A DNA stretch of 64,000 nt from Ophioderma brevispina (lineage: Eukaryota > Echinodermata > Ophiuroidea > Amphilepidida > Ophiodermatidae), in NCBI GenBank assembly GCA_023653785.1, contig JAMKCH010035268.1, positions 1-64,000 of the forward strand, written 5' to 3'. The notes beneath the pieces are model-generated. The model had not been told where the DNA came from, searched no databases, and saw nothing but the letters and a program-made list of their open reading frames with translations. The position numbers and the translations under genes are program-made. Positions 50,330-60,702 of this stretch are shown in pieces (position 1 is the first letter of the stretch; each line of letters begins with the position of its first letter).

Positions 50330-53300
50330 TGTATTTAGTTATGTATTTATTTATTTGGGGGATTGTGAAATAACTGAAAACTACAGACGATATAACAAAT
50401 ATGCAGTTATACATACCAAGAGGGACTACGGTATGCAATCGTTGTATTTCCAATATGACTGCTTCGGTAAAAGGCATATTCTGTTGATCGGCGTAACACG
50501 GCAAACGCTCTCCACATACTGAAAGTATTTCATCCTGAATTCTTTGCTGTACATCTGGGTACGACGCCATGTAAAGAAGACTCCATGCTAGCGTATTGGA
50601 GGAAGTTTCAGTTCCCGCCAAAAATAAGCTATCAATAAGCGCGAAAAGATGTTTTTCCTCTACAAAGTTACGAGGTTCATTATAATCCTGTTTGTCTTTC
50701 TCTATTTCTCTCAAATACAAGTCAATGAAATCATTGCATTCGTCCGATGTTCCCAGACGAGATTTATGATCATCAACAATAGCTTTAAAGTATTCAACCG
50801 ACTCTTGGATGATTTTGATCGTATTTTCCGTTGCTCCAGGGGTGAAGTATCGTAACAGAGGAACGAAAAGAATAAGCCCACCAGATCCGACTAGTTGAAT
50901 TCTTCTATCTAGAATTGAAAGGATACGCTTAAACTCTTTATTGCTGTAATCAAAACGGTTCCCAAAAATAATAGAACAAATGATGTTCGACGTTGCATTC
51001 AACAGATGATGCTTCGGGTCGAATGGTTCTCCCTGAAAAGCAGCGAATTCCTCTGAAAGATACCCCGCTTCGGTAATGATTCGGTCGTCAAAACTTTTCT
51101 TGCCAACCCCGAAACTACGAAATACGGAGAGGGAGAATCGACGTTGGTGCTTCCATGTCTCACCAGATGAATTAAGAACACCTGTTGTTCAAAAGAAATA
51201 TATCGATTTACTCGCTTACCACAATGTACAAATAAAGTGTAAAAGGTCTAAAACAATTAAATAAAACCCTTATAATTTCTATCATACATTAGATTGATAT
51301 AATATGACTTCAAGTATGCAATGTCAACAAAAATGAAAAAAAATGTATTTTTAGGAGAAATCGGTATTTATTCACTTAACACTAACTTATTTTTCCTTGA
51401 ATATGCTACAAACATGTTTTTTACCTAAATGACACGTACAACGATTCTGAAGTGTTCCATGTGATGTGTCTGTAATTTCGAAAATAATGACCCTTTTGCA
51501 ATGTTGAAATTTGAACCACCCCAATAATTCTGATGAATTACCCTATCCACACGATACCCTCAAATTTCAATTATTTTTTGTAAAAAAAAAACAACCTCAT
51601 GAAATATAGGTAATAATGATTACATGGAGAATGTTTGCAAAGTTAATTACTTTATAATAAAAACAAATAAATAAACGCACACACAGGCTGACAGGGAGTT
51701 GGAACCACCACCAGGACGACGATTAATTGCAAGAAAACAATTTTGTGAAACATCGTGTTTGCAAGGTTCCAAATATTCAACTAACTTATACGTTTTTCTT
51801 ATCTGCGGACAATAGTTCAATAACAATTATGACTGTTCAAAGTCACCCTGGTCCTGAAAGGTAACAATATACCAATACCTATGGAAATGGTGTATATATT
51901 GATCTTATTAGGTATACATTTTGTGCTAATTTTTATCTTTATTTCCAGAGTAAAACGTGTTGAAGGTCTACACACTCATACACACTCTACATCCATCTTT
52001 AGGCCAAAAAAGTCTGTCTCGGCTTCTTTTGGATAAAAAGCTATGTTTTAATAATAAAAATAAGCTATGACCTATGAGATATTTTATAACTTGCACCGTA
52101 GCGTTTTTAGGAATATACAATGCATGCCATTCCAATGTATCCCTCTTCTATTTTCGGGCCTTTTTTGGGCCTTGGTCTTGAAAAGTACATACTGAAGTGG
52201 CATATATAAAATAAATTAATGTTTCCTAGTTCAGGATAATCAGACGAATACTTTGCCATCAGCTTTGACGAAACCAGTGTGCTCTGCTCCAGAATGACCT
52301 TGAACCATTTGCCTTTAAAACCACTTTTTAAACAGTTAAAGTTCAAATGTATATTATGTACATCATAAAATTAATGCATAGTGAACGCAAAAAAATATAT
52401 CGGTTTGATTTATCCGCGCAGCATATAAAGTAAAAGAGCTTTTAATATTTTCCCCTGCTTACAGTCGTCCTTCAATTAAAATAGGAATAACAATAGAACT
52501 CACGAGATTACAAGAATATAATATTGTTGAATTTTATCTTTTTTACAAAATTAAGTGAAATGGTTCTAAATATCAAATCTTCAAATATGTCGAGTGTCGA
52601 AGCTTACGAGTACTTAATTAGTAATCTTAATTAGAAATTTGGCAATTTTGACGTATGTTGCATAACAGCGACTTTGTCACAGAAGTGTACACTTGATTTC
52701 CCACCAGGGCTTTTTTAAATACTTTTGTTTGTAAATATTCTCACCGTAAATTTATAACTGACACAAGCAAAATATATATTTATTGTAAACGATTGCGATT
52801 TTTTTTTTTTAATTTTATATTATATTAACAGTTCAAAGCGGTGAATCGCGGCAATCCACTCAACATCCGTCATTATGTAATAAAACCAAATTGAGCAGAT
52901 TCGCGATGACGTACGTTGATTTGACAGATATTCGGAAAACGCCTGTTGTATCCCATATAGTAATTTATTACTAATAACATATAGTAATCAGTATAGTAGT
53001 ACGAGAATGGGAAGAATAATAGTATAAGTGAAGAGATACTTGCCATTTGCTCCGATTGCACTCCGCACTGGTTGGTTCGGAGGCCGATTAGTAAGACGTG
53101 GGTTCTTGAAAGCTTCCGCTACTGAGGAAAAATCGTTCAGAACTACTAACTGAACACCTCCGCTAAATCGTAAACCGAACACTTTACCATATCTGTTGGC
53201 CAATGTATTCATTAAATCATGTGGATGCTCGTTCTTCACATAGCTTATGGCTACCGTTAATAGATTCCCTATCAATGGTAGGCATACAGGACCAGGCGGC

Positions 53301-53422
53301 ATACGGTGATTTACTTGGCCGATGATTTTATACATGAAAAAGAACACAATAAAACATATCAGAAGTGTTCCTGTCGTGAGAAAACCTTGTTCATCAGAGA
53401 GATAAAAGCTGCTGCCCGCCAT
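47969..53422 (-). CDS. Cytochrome P450, CYP2-clan-like (intact copy C)
   Basis: A haem-thiolate mono-oxygenase, expected to sit in the ER membrane and take electrons from NADPH-P450 reductase. The substrate cannot be told from sequence. Four exons join to 1,533 bases, 510 residues plus stop, a normal CYP2 length. Visible features: a hydrophobic N-terminal anchor (residues about 13-35), proline-rich hinge 'MPPGP' then 'LPLIGNLL', C-helix W136-K-H-Q-R140, I-helix A315-GTETS, ExxR at 371-374 (EIQR), PERF at 426-429, and haem loop F445-SIGRRIC-LG with cysteine 452. The ATG has a good context (G at -3, G at +4). Introns: 1,862 bp (GC-AG), 1,501 bp and 558 bp, all in phase 1. A second, broken copy lies at 26596-43065. 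The P450 call is firm; assignment to family 2 rather than another CYP2-clan family is less certain. Confidence 0.92.
48718..48915 (-). CDS. P450 copy C exon 3
   Basis: 198 bp from a TTGTAG acceptor to a G|GTAAAA donor. It encodes 'GVPHYANEDT', 'FKPERF' and 'EWIPFSIG', that is, the K-helix-to-haem region. Confidence 0.92.
49429..49502. repeat. Inverted repeat partner (with 54033-54105)
   Basis: About 73 bp ('tttcacgctttgttccgttg', 'tcgtctatgga') recur inverted beyond exon 1 of the same gene. The two copies flank the intact P450 exons 1 and 2. Probably pieces of an unnamed interspersed repeat. Confidence 0.6.
49838..50080 (-). mobile_element. LINE 3' end in P450 copy C intron 2
   Basis: The minus strand holds 'ccctcgtttacggggacaaa' and 'ggatttaaaactttgg', matching the 3' UTR after the LINE fragment at 24008-24320. 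It ends in an AACT tandem tail ('gttagttagttagtt' on the plus strand, 49838-49852). It lies in the same orientation as the host gene. Confidence 0.65.
50268..50350. repeat. (ATTT)n microsatellite
   Basis: About 20 near-perfect ATTT units in P450 copy C intron 2, close to the exon 2 donor. Confidence 0.95.
50417..51181 (-). CDS. P450 copy C exon 2
   Basis: 765 bp, uninterrupted, from an ACAACAG acceptor to a G|GTATGT donor, encoding residues 127-382. It contains the C-helix WKHQRR, F-G region, I-helix AGTETS and EIQR. In vertebrate CYP2 genes this region is split by several introns; here it is one exon. Confidence 0.92.
51182..53043 (-). other. P450 copy C intron 1 (GC-AG type)
   Basis: The donor reads G|GCAAGT and the acceptor ACAACAG. 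Joining there gives 'SAIGANGVLNSSGETW', which fits the family. The alternative GT donor (GTATCT, five bases later) would break the frame with exon 2. 51310-51640 is homologous to intron 1 of copy A. A CRE/TE feature was not found; the rest is AT-rich. Confidence 0.75.
53044..53422 (-). CDS. P450 copy C exon 1
   Basis: Encodes the start codon, membrane anchor, 'MPPGP' hinge, and residues up to glycine 127, shared with exon 2. The upstream in-frame region carries no better start. Confidence 0.9.
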
Positions 53423-53515
53423 GACTGTGACTGTGAATTTTGTTTGGTTATTTGAATTGAAGTTTTATCTGTATTATAGTGTGTCAAAACACAAATTGCC
53501 GAGGTCATTATTTTG

Positions 53516-53592
53516 AATGCAAACCATTGGTTTATCATTAATCCTAGGTGCTTATTAACACCGTTAGAGGTTCGAACCTCCCTGCATTTTTT
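53516..53592 (+). ncRNA. tRNA-like sequence with T tract
   Basis: Over 73 bases, AATGCA pairs with TGCATT as an acceptor-like stem, GGTG/CACC forms an anticodon-like stem with an 8-base loop, and GAGGTTCGAACCTC forms a perfect T-arm containing the B box GGTTCGAACC. TTTTTT follows immediately, as at pol III terminators. The D-arm is poor, so it is more likely a tRNA-derived remnant than a functional tRNA. It is on the plus strand, 94 bases upstream of the P450 start. Confidence 0.3.
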
Positions 53593-53599
53593 ACGTCTT

Positions 53600-54640
53600 T
53601 CTTTTCCTTTCTTTTTAACACTGTTTTATTCAATGTGTAAGTACATTTCATTATTTCTATATTTTTTTTATTGAAATTACTATTTTTAATAACAACTTTG
53701 AATCGATAAGTGTTGGCAAAAACATATTTGATTAAATTTAATTTTATCTAATACGATCACTGAATATGACTTAAAAAGAGCAATCAATATTTGCCTATGG
53801 GCGTGAACTTTCTTCTCATGCTTTGTTTGTTAATTTTATTATTTTTTTCTTTAATACTTGCCATTTGTGGAAAAAACAAAGTACAGACCGATGAAGCCTA
53901 AAACCTTATATTATAAAGCAAATTGATCTGTTGTATCTCTAATATTTAGGTGGCTATTTCGATTTTGTTCTTACCCATATAAGCTCCATAGCACATGACC
54001 CGGCGTGAAAGTAAATATAGTCCACCGGGAGCCATTGTACGGGTTCCATAGACGACAACGGAATAAAGCGTGAAACTAATGCTAGTTGAAGAGTCAGCTG
54101 AATCGAGTGCACTATTCTTCACCGCTGTAGGTGGACTATGAGTCCTGCGGACTATAAAAACATCTGTGTCAAATAATCGGTGTTTGTATCTGCTATCAGA
54201 TGTCAACAGCCTCCCCGATACTATTGACCAAATTGGACGTTCGTTCATTGGACTAGTGACATTATGTGATTAAGTAGAGCAAAGTCAATTTTGTATAGCC
54301 AGTGCAAATATATTATAAGATCATGTACAGATAACTTCATTATACATGTAGTGTGTGTCAAAACAATGGACCAACTGAAGCTTTTCTAGAATATAGAAAT
54401 TAAAAAAATAAATTAGTAGATACTTTCAAAATAAAAATTGTGTAAATGGTTGCCGAATTTAGAAACCTGCACATCTCTATCTTCAAACTACTGGTACAAA
54501 ATTGGTGATAAAACTCCCAAATTTGATTATTTATTTTCTGGTGCATGGTGCAGATTTGGCATTAACTTTGAAAAATTTTAAATTCGGCGATATATATCCC
54601 TAAAATCACTAAAACCCACTTTTGCCCACTTTTCAAATTT
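53600..54640. other. Intergenic stretch upstream of the P450
   Basis: AT-rich, no gene seen. It contains the inverted-repeat copy at 54033-54105. GC content rises abruptly after about 54650. Confidence 0.45.
54033..54105. repeat. Inverted repeat partner (with 49429-49502)
   Basis: Reads 'ttccatagacgacaacgga', 'aaagcgtgaaactaatg' and 'gaagagtca', the reverse complement of the copy in intron 2. Confidence 0.6.
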
Positions 54641-55507
54641 TGGGCAAAAACCCTCCAAGTCAGGCCACGGCAGTGGATTTCATCGCGGCCAACCAACCAG
54701 CCGTTACAGGCCAGAAGCTTTCAGGAACACCACAACTCTTAAGTCTAGCGGCCACTTTCAGGGAAATACTAAGGAAGCGGTACGCTCTGGACTCAGTCAA
54801 TTTTTGACCCATGACTGAGCTAGTTAGATCTAGGGCGATTTGCTGCTAATTACCAAGGAACCGTATCATTTTGCGGTCTTTCATCTTTTCGCCCGGCTAC
54901 TTGGTTTTCAATCAAGGCTTCGCTTATTAGATCTAGGGTGATTTTCCGGGAACCAAGAAAACGGTCCGCTCCTGGACTTCTCGCTGCCGTGGTCAAGAGA
55001 GGCGACATTTCACTGCCGTGGCCCGGCCTTCACCGGTATGACCAAATAAGCGGTCTGCCCTGGACTTTGTCCATTTTTTAAATGTCTGAATGCCGTGGCC
55101 CGGCTACGTGAATGCCGTGGCACAGCTACGTGAATGCCGTGGCTCGGCTACGTGACTTTCCACCCAAGAGTTTGGTTAATAATCTAGAGCAATTTACCAC
55201 TGACCCAGGAAGCGGTCCGCTCTTGACTTAGTTTATTTTCTGAACTCTGGACTTAGTTCATTTTTAAATGTCTCATGCCGTGGCCCGGCTACGTGAATGC
55301 CGTGGTCCGGCTATGTGACTTTTCATTCAAGGGCTTCATTAATAGATCTAGGGCGATTTACTGCTATGACCAAATAAGCGGTCCGCTTATGTATGTTTCG
55401 CTGCCGTGGACCGACCACATAGACTAATAAGCCCTCCTATAGTTATACGTTCTGGTCGCGGCCAACTTTCCATCTGAAAGGCACTTCCTAAGGCACCGCT
55501 TCCTAAT

Positions 55508-55655
55508 TTAACCATAGGCGACCGGTGTGGGGCTGCGAACCGATACCTGGCAGGCCGGGTAGTATCTCATGCATAATGTATTTTCCTTTCAACACCTTAT
55601 CCTACATAGGTTTCCCGGAAACCGACAAGTGGCCGACATTTTTTGTGGACCCTAC
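55508..55655 (-). repeat. Inverted copy of the 0.4-kb repeat
   Basis: Reverse complement of part of the units at 56102 and 57339 ('gaccggtgtggggctg', 'caggccgggtagtatctcat', 'gcataatgta', 'aagtggccgacattttt'). Confidence 0.65.
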
Positions 55656-56101
55656 CGGTAGTCTCCGGCCCACTAAATAGGCGATTTTCCGACGTGGCCC
55701 GGCTACATTTCGCTGCCGTGGCCCGGCCACTTGAAAGGGTAACTTAGTGATTTCTAGTTCTGGAGTCGATTACCGGTAGCTTTTGGCCAAAACTAAGGTG
55801 TTTCGCTGCCGTGGTCCTACTTGGTGAAGTGTTTCGCTGCCGTGGCCCTGCCACGTAAAGTTTCGCTGCCGTGGCCCTGCCACGTGAAGTTTCCCTGCCG
55901 TGGCCCGGTCACTTGAAAGGGTAACTTAGTGATTTCTAGTTCTGAAGTAGATTACCGGTAGCTTTTGGCCAAAACTACGATGTTTTGCTGCCGTGGCCCT
56001 ACTTGGTGAAAAAGTTTCGCTGCCGTGGCCCGGCTTGGTAAAAAGTTAAAGTGTCACTGCCGTGGCCCTACTTTCTGAAAATGTTCGCTGCCGTGGCCCG
56101 G

Positions 56102-56540
56102 CTAGGGTTTGGACCCTGCGGTATTCGCCATCACTTCTGTCTCCCGGGAATCACCCGGAGCTTGCTAAAAAAATGTTGGCCACCTGCCGATTTCCGTAAA
56201 ACCAACTTAAAATGGGGATTTGAAGGGAAAAAACATCATACATTAGAGAGTACCGGGCCTGCCCGGTTTCTGAACGCAGCCCCACACCGGTCGGTTGTGG
56301 TTAATTATGATGCGGTTCAGTGGAAAGTGTTTTCGGATGGAGAAGTGACTGCGACCAGAACGTATACCTATATATGGTACTTGTTATTTCACGTGGCATG
56401 GTAACGGCAGTGAGAGTTTGGAAAAATGACTAAGTCCAGGTTTTGAAAAATTTACTTAAGTCCAGAGCGGACCAGTTACACGCACGTAGCGGCGATTTCC
56501 GGCTAAAGATCAAGGAAGCGGTCCGCTCCGGACTTATTTT
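56102..56540 (+). repeat. 0.4-kb direct repeat, copy 1
   Basis: Shared with 57339-57749 from 'ctagggtttggacc' to 'gcggtccgctc'. The best-kept part includes 'cggatggagaagtgactgcg', 'accagaacgtatacctat' and 'cacgtggcatggtaacgg'. It contains a 26-bp insertion relative to copy 2. Confidence 0.85.
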
Positions 56541-56829
56541 TTTTTTCACTCTCAAATTCGGCTGTTGGATCTAGGGACAATTTCCCGCTAAAGACCGAGG
56601 CAGTGGTCCGCTCTGGACTTTTTTTTGAAAGCGGACCTTTTCCATTTTTCAAATGTAGATATTTGTCAAATCTTCAAAATTGGATTTTAGTGAAAGGCTG
56701 GCCGCATGCGACTTTCACCGGAAATAGTCACTTTGGAAAAACATGCACCGTGAAAAGATCCGTTTCCATCACGTGACCATTCCTTTGAGACCAAGGTATA
56801 GAATTATAAAAATGCAATCAATTTTCAGG

Positions 56830-56950
56830 TAAGTATCAGATGGCGCAGTGGGTACAGCTATGGACCCAAGACCAACCGAAGACCAGACGCAAGACCAACC
56901 CGCTAGGATTCCGGATTTCCAGGTTCGAGTCTCATTCAAGCTAAGTCATT
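56830..56950 (+). mobile_element. tRNA-derived SINE head
   Basis: A box 'TGGCGCAGTGGGTA' at 56841-56854 and B box 'GGTTCGAGTCTC' at 56932-56943. The spacing is longer than in a tRNA because of an internal 'gaccaaccgaagaccagacg' duplication. It interrupts the GC-rich array between the two direct repeats. Confidence 0.6.
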
Positions 56951-57338
56951 ATTTTCTTTTTCGCATACCTTTTTATTGCACTCCCCGCTCCCCTTGGGGT
57001 AGGGGAAATGCCTGAGGGTGTGGATGGCTATTTTTGCACTTCTTTTTCTTATCCGGGCTTAGAAAATTTTGACACGGCTGCCGGTTGTAACATTTCCGCT
57101 GCCCTAGCCCGGTTAAGCCAAAGGTCAGTTGCCAGGGTCAAGGTCAGTGGTTGTGACCGGGTCATTCTGTAGGTAGAAAGTTTCGCTGCCGTGGCCCGGC
57201 TGGGTTCTACCACCTGAGGTTCCGCCGCTCACCAACTGGGGTTCCGAGTTAAAGTTTCGCTGCCGTGGCCCGGCTACGTTGAAAGTGTCGCTGCCGTGGC
57301 CCTGCCACGTAAAAAGTTGAAGTTTCAAAGTTTCGCTG

Positions 57339-57749
57339 CTAGGTTTTGGACCTTGCGGTAAGCGCCACCACTTCTGTCGCCCGGCAATTACCCGGAGCTT
57401 GCTAAAAATGTTGGCCACCTGCCAGTTTCCGCAAATCCAACTTAAAATAGGGTTTTGAAGGGAAAAACATCATGCATGAGAGAGTGCCGGGCCTGCCCGC
57501 TTTCTGATCACAGCCCCATGCCGGTCGGTTGTGGTTTAGTTATGATGTGGTTGAGTGGAAAGTGGTTTTCGGATGGAGAAGTGACTGCGACCAGAACGTA
57601 TACCTATATATGGTACTTGTTATTTCACGTGGCATGGTAACGGCAGTGAGAGTTTGGAAAAATGACTAAGTCCAGAGCGGACCAGTTATACGCACGTAGG
57701 GGCGATTTCCGGCTAAAGATCAAGGAAGCGGTCCGCTCTGGACCTAGTC
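57339..57749 (+). repeat. 0.4-kb direct repeat, copy 2
   Basis: Second direct copy, 1.24 kb downstream of the first and ending just before the promoter region of the transposase. Confidence 0.85.
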
Positions 57750-57789
57750 AATTTTTCAACTTAGTCAAGTCCCACAAAGTTTTCTGCCG

Positions 57790-58003
57790 TAGACGTCACG
57801 TGTTGACGTCATCCGATTAAAACGTCACAGCTAAATTGCAAACCAATTGGTTTACGCACTTCCTACGTCATTAGTGCCGGTAACTTTTGTCACGTGATAA
57901 CGTCACAAGCTACAATCCGATTGGTTTACGCACATGCTGGGTGATTTGTGGCTGGAAACTGCTAGGGTATAAAACGAGCGATCGCCAGCGATCTGTATCA
58001 GTC
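57790..58003 (+). promoter_or_regulatory. Promoter with twin CRE/E-box/CCAAT modules, TATA and Inr
   Basis: Two related modules carry E-boxes CACGTG (57797-57802 and 57891-57896), ACGTCA sites including a full CRE TGACGTCA (57804-57811), and 'ATTGGTTTACGCAC' with an inverted CCAAT. Downstream, TATAAAA at 57968-57974 is followed by the initiator TCAGTC at 57998-58003. The initiator A is 32 bases from the TATA start, the standard spacing. The transposase ATG follows 19 bases later. Confidence 0.65.
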
Positions 58004-58018
58004 TAGCAGACACCTGCA

Positions 58019-59633
58019 ATGGACACATTAGACACGTCCAGCTACTCCGTGTCTCCCGAGGCCGCCACCGAAGAAGAGTTGGCCTCGGTAGTGCTGGGAA
58101 GAAAGAAGCGGGGAGGGGAGGAGAGAGAGAGATGAAAAAGAAGCCGCGTGTGGATAACGGGGAGAGTAGCGGCAGCAGCCCGTCCAGGAATTCTGCGCGA
58201 TATGGCGCGGGTTAGGGCAGCAAAGCGCGCAGCAGACTCCGGTACATCAACTTCATCAGCGGAGCCGGCGGTCTTCCCCCGACCTGCTGTGCTGAAGCCA
58301 AGGACCAAAGGAGACGGGGAAAGGGCCCGGTAGCATCCAGCTCATCGGGCAAGGCTATCCTGCCAAGATTGGAGCAACTTCGCGTTGTTATCCCCGGGAT
58401 AGTCGTGCCTGATGACATGGTGCGAGCCGTTAAAGAAGCTGCGCTTGACGCGTATCCAACGCTGGCACCGACTTTAGCGGATTCTGACATTGATGAGCCT
58501 GCAGGATCAGAAGGATTTTTAGCTGATGATCCCGCGCAAGCCAGCCCGCCGCGACAGAAGGGTTAAGAGTTCATAGTCCGTGCAGAAAATGGCCCGAAGC
58601 GAGGACCGATTGACCTGCTGGACCCTTCTACGGACGATCTCGGATGGACGCCAGATTTGACCCCGGTGAGACGACACGTGTTTCGCGGTACACTGCCGAG
58701 TGGACCGACCTTTGACGCCTACCAACAGACGCGTCCCCTGAACTATTTTGCGGAGTTAATCGGTCGCCGAAATCCGTGCGTTGTTTGGTATCCATCTGGT
58801 GATGGGATTGACCTCACTGGCAAACGCCAAGGATTACTGGTCATCCCATCCGGGTTATCGAAACCCGATGATTTGCAGTACGATGGGTAAGACGCGTTTT
58901 GAAGTCCTGTCTGGTAGCATCTCTTGTGCGAACCCGACTACAGACCCAAAGAGATGGAGAGCAGAAACACGGGAAGAAAGAGATCATAAGTTCAATTACA
59001 TCCGCAAGCATCCGCTGGATTGAGTCCAGTCGGCCTGGGACACTCTTCAGCGAAATTGCCACGTGAAGTATAACTGCAATCCGCAATTATCTCTCGATGA
59101 AGGCATGGTGCCGTACAAGGGGCATTGCGGTTGGCTGACGAACCATCGGATACCGACCAAGCCTTTCAAACAGGGCCTCAGAATGTACGCTGCATGCGAA
59201 TGGGACAGTGGTTACCTGTGCAACTTTACTACGTATGCACCTTCAAACACACACCGGAAAATCGTGGAGATCGCGCTCGAGGCGACATCGAGTCACCACA
59301 ACAACTTCCCAAAAGTTACTGCGACAAGTTGTACTGATCCTATCTATTAGCCCATGAACTGTTGGAGCGCGACACCTATCTAACGGGGGCCGTGAAACAA
59401 AATTCACGAGGACAGCCGATTGACTTCTCAAAAGATAGCTGCAAAAACCCCGAGTCGGTGTCTTCAAGAACCTGAAAAAGGCATCGCGTGGTACTTTTTA
59501 TGTTCGGCAAAATGGGCGCACAACGTTCACGCTGTGGAAAGACATCAAGGCGGTCTCACTAGTTTCAACAGCGCATAAAGGGTACCGCAATGCCAATGCC
59601 AATGCCGTGATTGATTATATTTTATCAAAAAAC
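58019..59633 (+). pseudogene. piggyBac-type transposase, frame-disrupted
   Basis: The predicted start ATG at 58019 opens an acidic N-terminus that stops after 38 codons. The rest is spread over several frames. Recognisable segments: 'TPVRRHVFRGTLPSG' and 'LNYFAELI' (58657-58770), 'MGKTRFEVLSGSI' and 'RDHKFNYIRKHPL' (58880-59023), 'LSLDEGMVPYKG', 'TKPFKQGLRMYA' and 'GYLCNFTTYAP' (59080-59245, uninterrupted), 'LAHELLERDTYLTGAVKQNSRG' (about 59340-59410), and 'LWKDIKAVSLVSTAHKG' (about 59530-59580). These are in order and match the DDE_Tnp_1_7 domain, with the DE of 'LDE' as a catalytic site. Total span (about 540 codons) is near family length. At least four shifts or stops make it dead as read. 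Terminal repeats were not identified. Confidence 0.8.
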
Positions 59634-60190
59634 TAATTGAGCTTGATGAAAAAAGTCTTAGATATTCGAAACAAGCATGTTCTTCCGCTCATTAGAAAAA
59701 AAAATCACCGAAATTCATCATTCCTAACCATTGTTATGCCTGTTCTGCCAAAGGAACCCATTTATCCAGCTGTCCACGGAATGCTGAATGCTTTGAATAT
59801 GTGTGAGTACCTGGGAAATGACTGTGTCATTGAAATGTAAATGAGATGTAAACTCGCGAGTTTCAAAAACAGATAAGCATGGTCTGCATAAAATCAATAA
59901 TAAATAAAATAACAATCTGAAGGTATTTTCAAAACTAACTTGGCATCTTGGTGGAAAGGTATTAGGTATCATGGCCCATACATATCCAATGTACACAACT
60001 TTTATAGTTGAAAAATTATTTGCAGACCCATTCTCCCATTGATGTTCAGAGACAGTTTGCCTTGCAGTTCCGCAAGCAAACCGTACATTTGGCAAACAGG
60101 TTATTATAGCAATGGTCAGGAAACGTCATGACTATGGAACCATTAAGAACCGACTGTCAGGTCCCAAGCTAACATGCTCGAGTGAGAGAA
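59634..60190. other. No supported gene
   Basis: A 67-codon plus-strand frame (59637-59840) directly follows the transposase tail, and a 123-codon minus-strand frame (59724-60095) overlaps it. Neither resembles a known protein. This could be the transposon's 3' region. Confidence 0.35.
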
Positions 60191-60193
60191 GCT

Positions 60194-60240
60194 CTGAGAA
60201 TGAACCAAAGTATCAGCTCAATTCTTGGGTTCATTCTCAG
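60194..60240. repeat. Perfect 13-bp hairpin
   Basis: CTGAGAATGAACC and its exact complement are separated by 21 bases. No T tract or gene end is next to it. Confidence 0.6.
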
Positions 60241-60439
60241 AACTTGTTAAATAAAATATGTGAAAACGACAAATAGCAATTACAACGTGTAAATAACAAA
60301 TACGACGCGAAAATTTGTCGCTATGTGACGCGTTTCGCAAATACGTCACTATATGAAAAACGACAAAATACCAATTCTACCGTGAACTGAAAAATACGTC
60401 CCACAAATACGTCTGTTGGCACGCACTTCATAACAAAAA

Positions 60440-60700
60440 CGCACTTTGTAGCAAATTGTTATAAACTGCGTTAAGCCATCTTGTGACAGAACAAAAAGGG
60501 ACAACTTCGACGCACTTTGTAACAACATTAAAAGTGATGAAATTTTCAAAGATCTTCCATTTAAGAACATTACCCCCACGTAAACTGTTACGAACTGCGT
60601 TAAGCATTCTTGTGACAGAACAAAAAGGGACAACTTTGGCGCACTTTGAAAACAAAATCAAATTTGATGAAATTTTCGAAGCTCTACATTTAAGAACACT
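60440..60700. repeat. Two tandem units of about 129 bp
   Basis: Both units contain 'aactgcgttaagc', 'tcttgtgacagaacaaaaag' and 'ggacaactt', then 'gatgaaattttc' and 'catttaagaaca'. The period is a multiple of three, which explains open frames of 86-94 codons on both strands. Confidence 0.85.
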
Positions 60701-60702
60701 AA

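Larger units (their letters stand above)
54650..57760. repeat. GC-rich array of a 16-bp motif
   Basis: About 20 copies of GCTGCCGTGGCCCGGC, usually preceded by 'tttc' and followed by 'tacgtgaa' or 'cacgtgaa', occur at irregular spacings of 20-120 bases. A second motif, AGCGGTCCGCTCTGGACTT, recurs at least eight times and also in inverted form ('gtccagagcggacc'). GC content is clearly above the surrounding DNA. No protein frame is conserved. The array stops just before a promoter and a transposase gene, so it may be the 5' subterminal region of that transposon. Confidence 0.8.

Noticed and set aside
57125..57418. 97-codon minus-strand frame in the GC-rich array
   Set aside because: A translation of the repeated 16-bp motif, not conserved between repeat copies.
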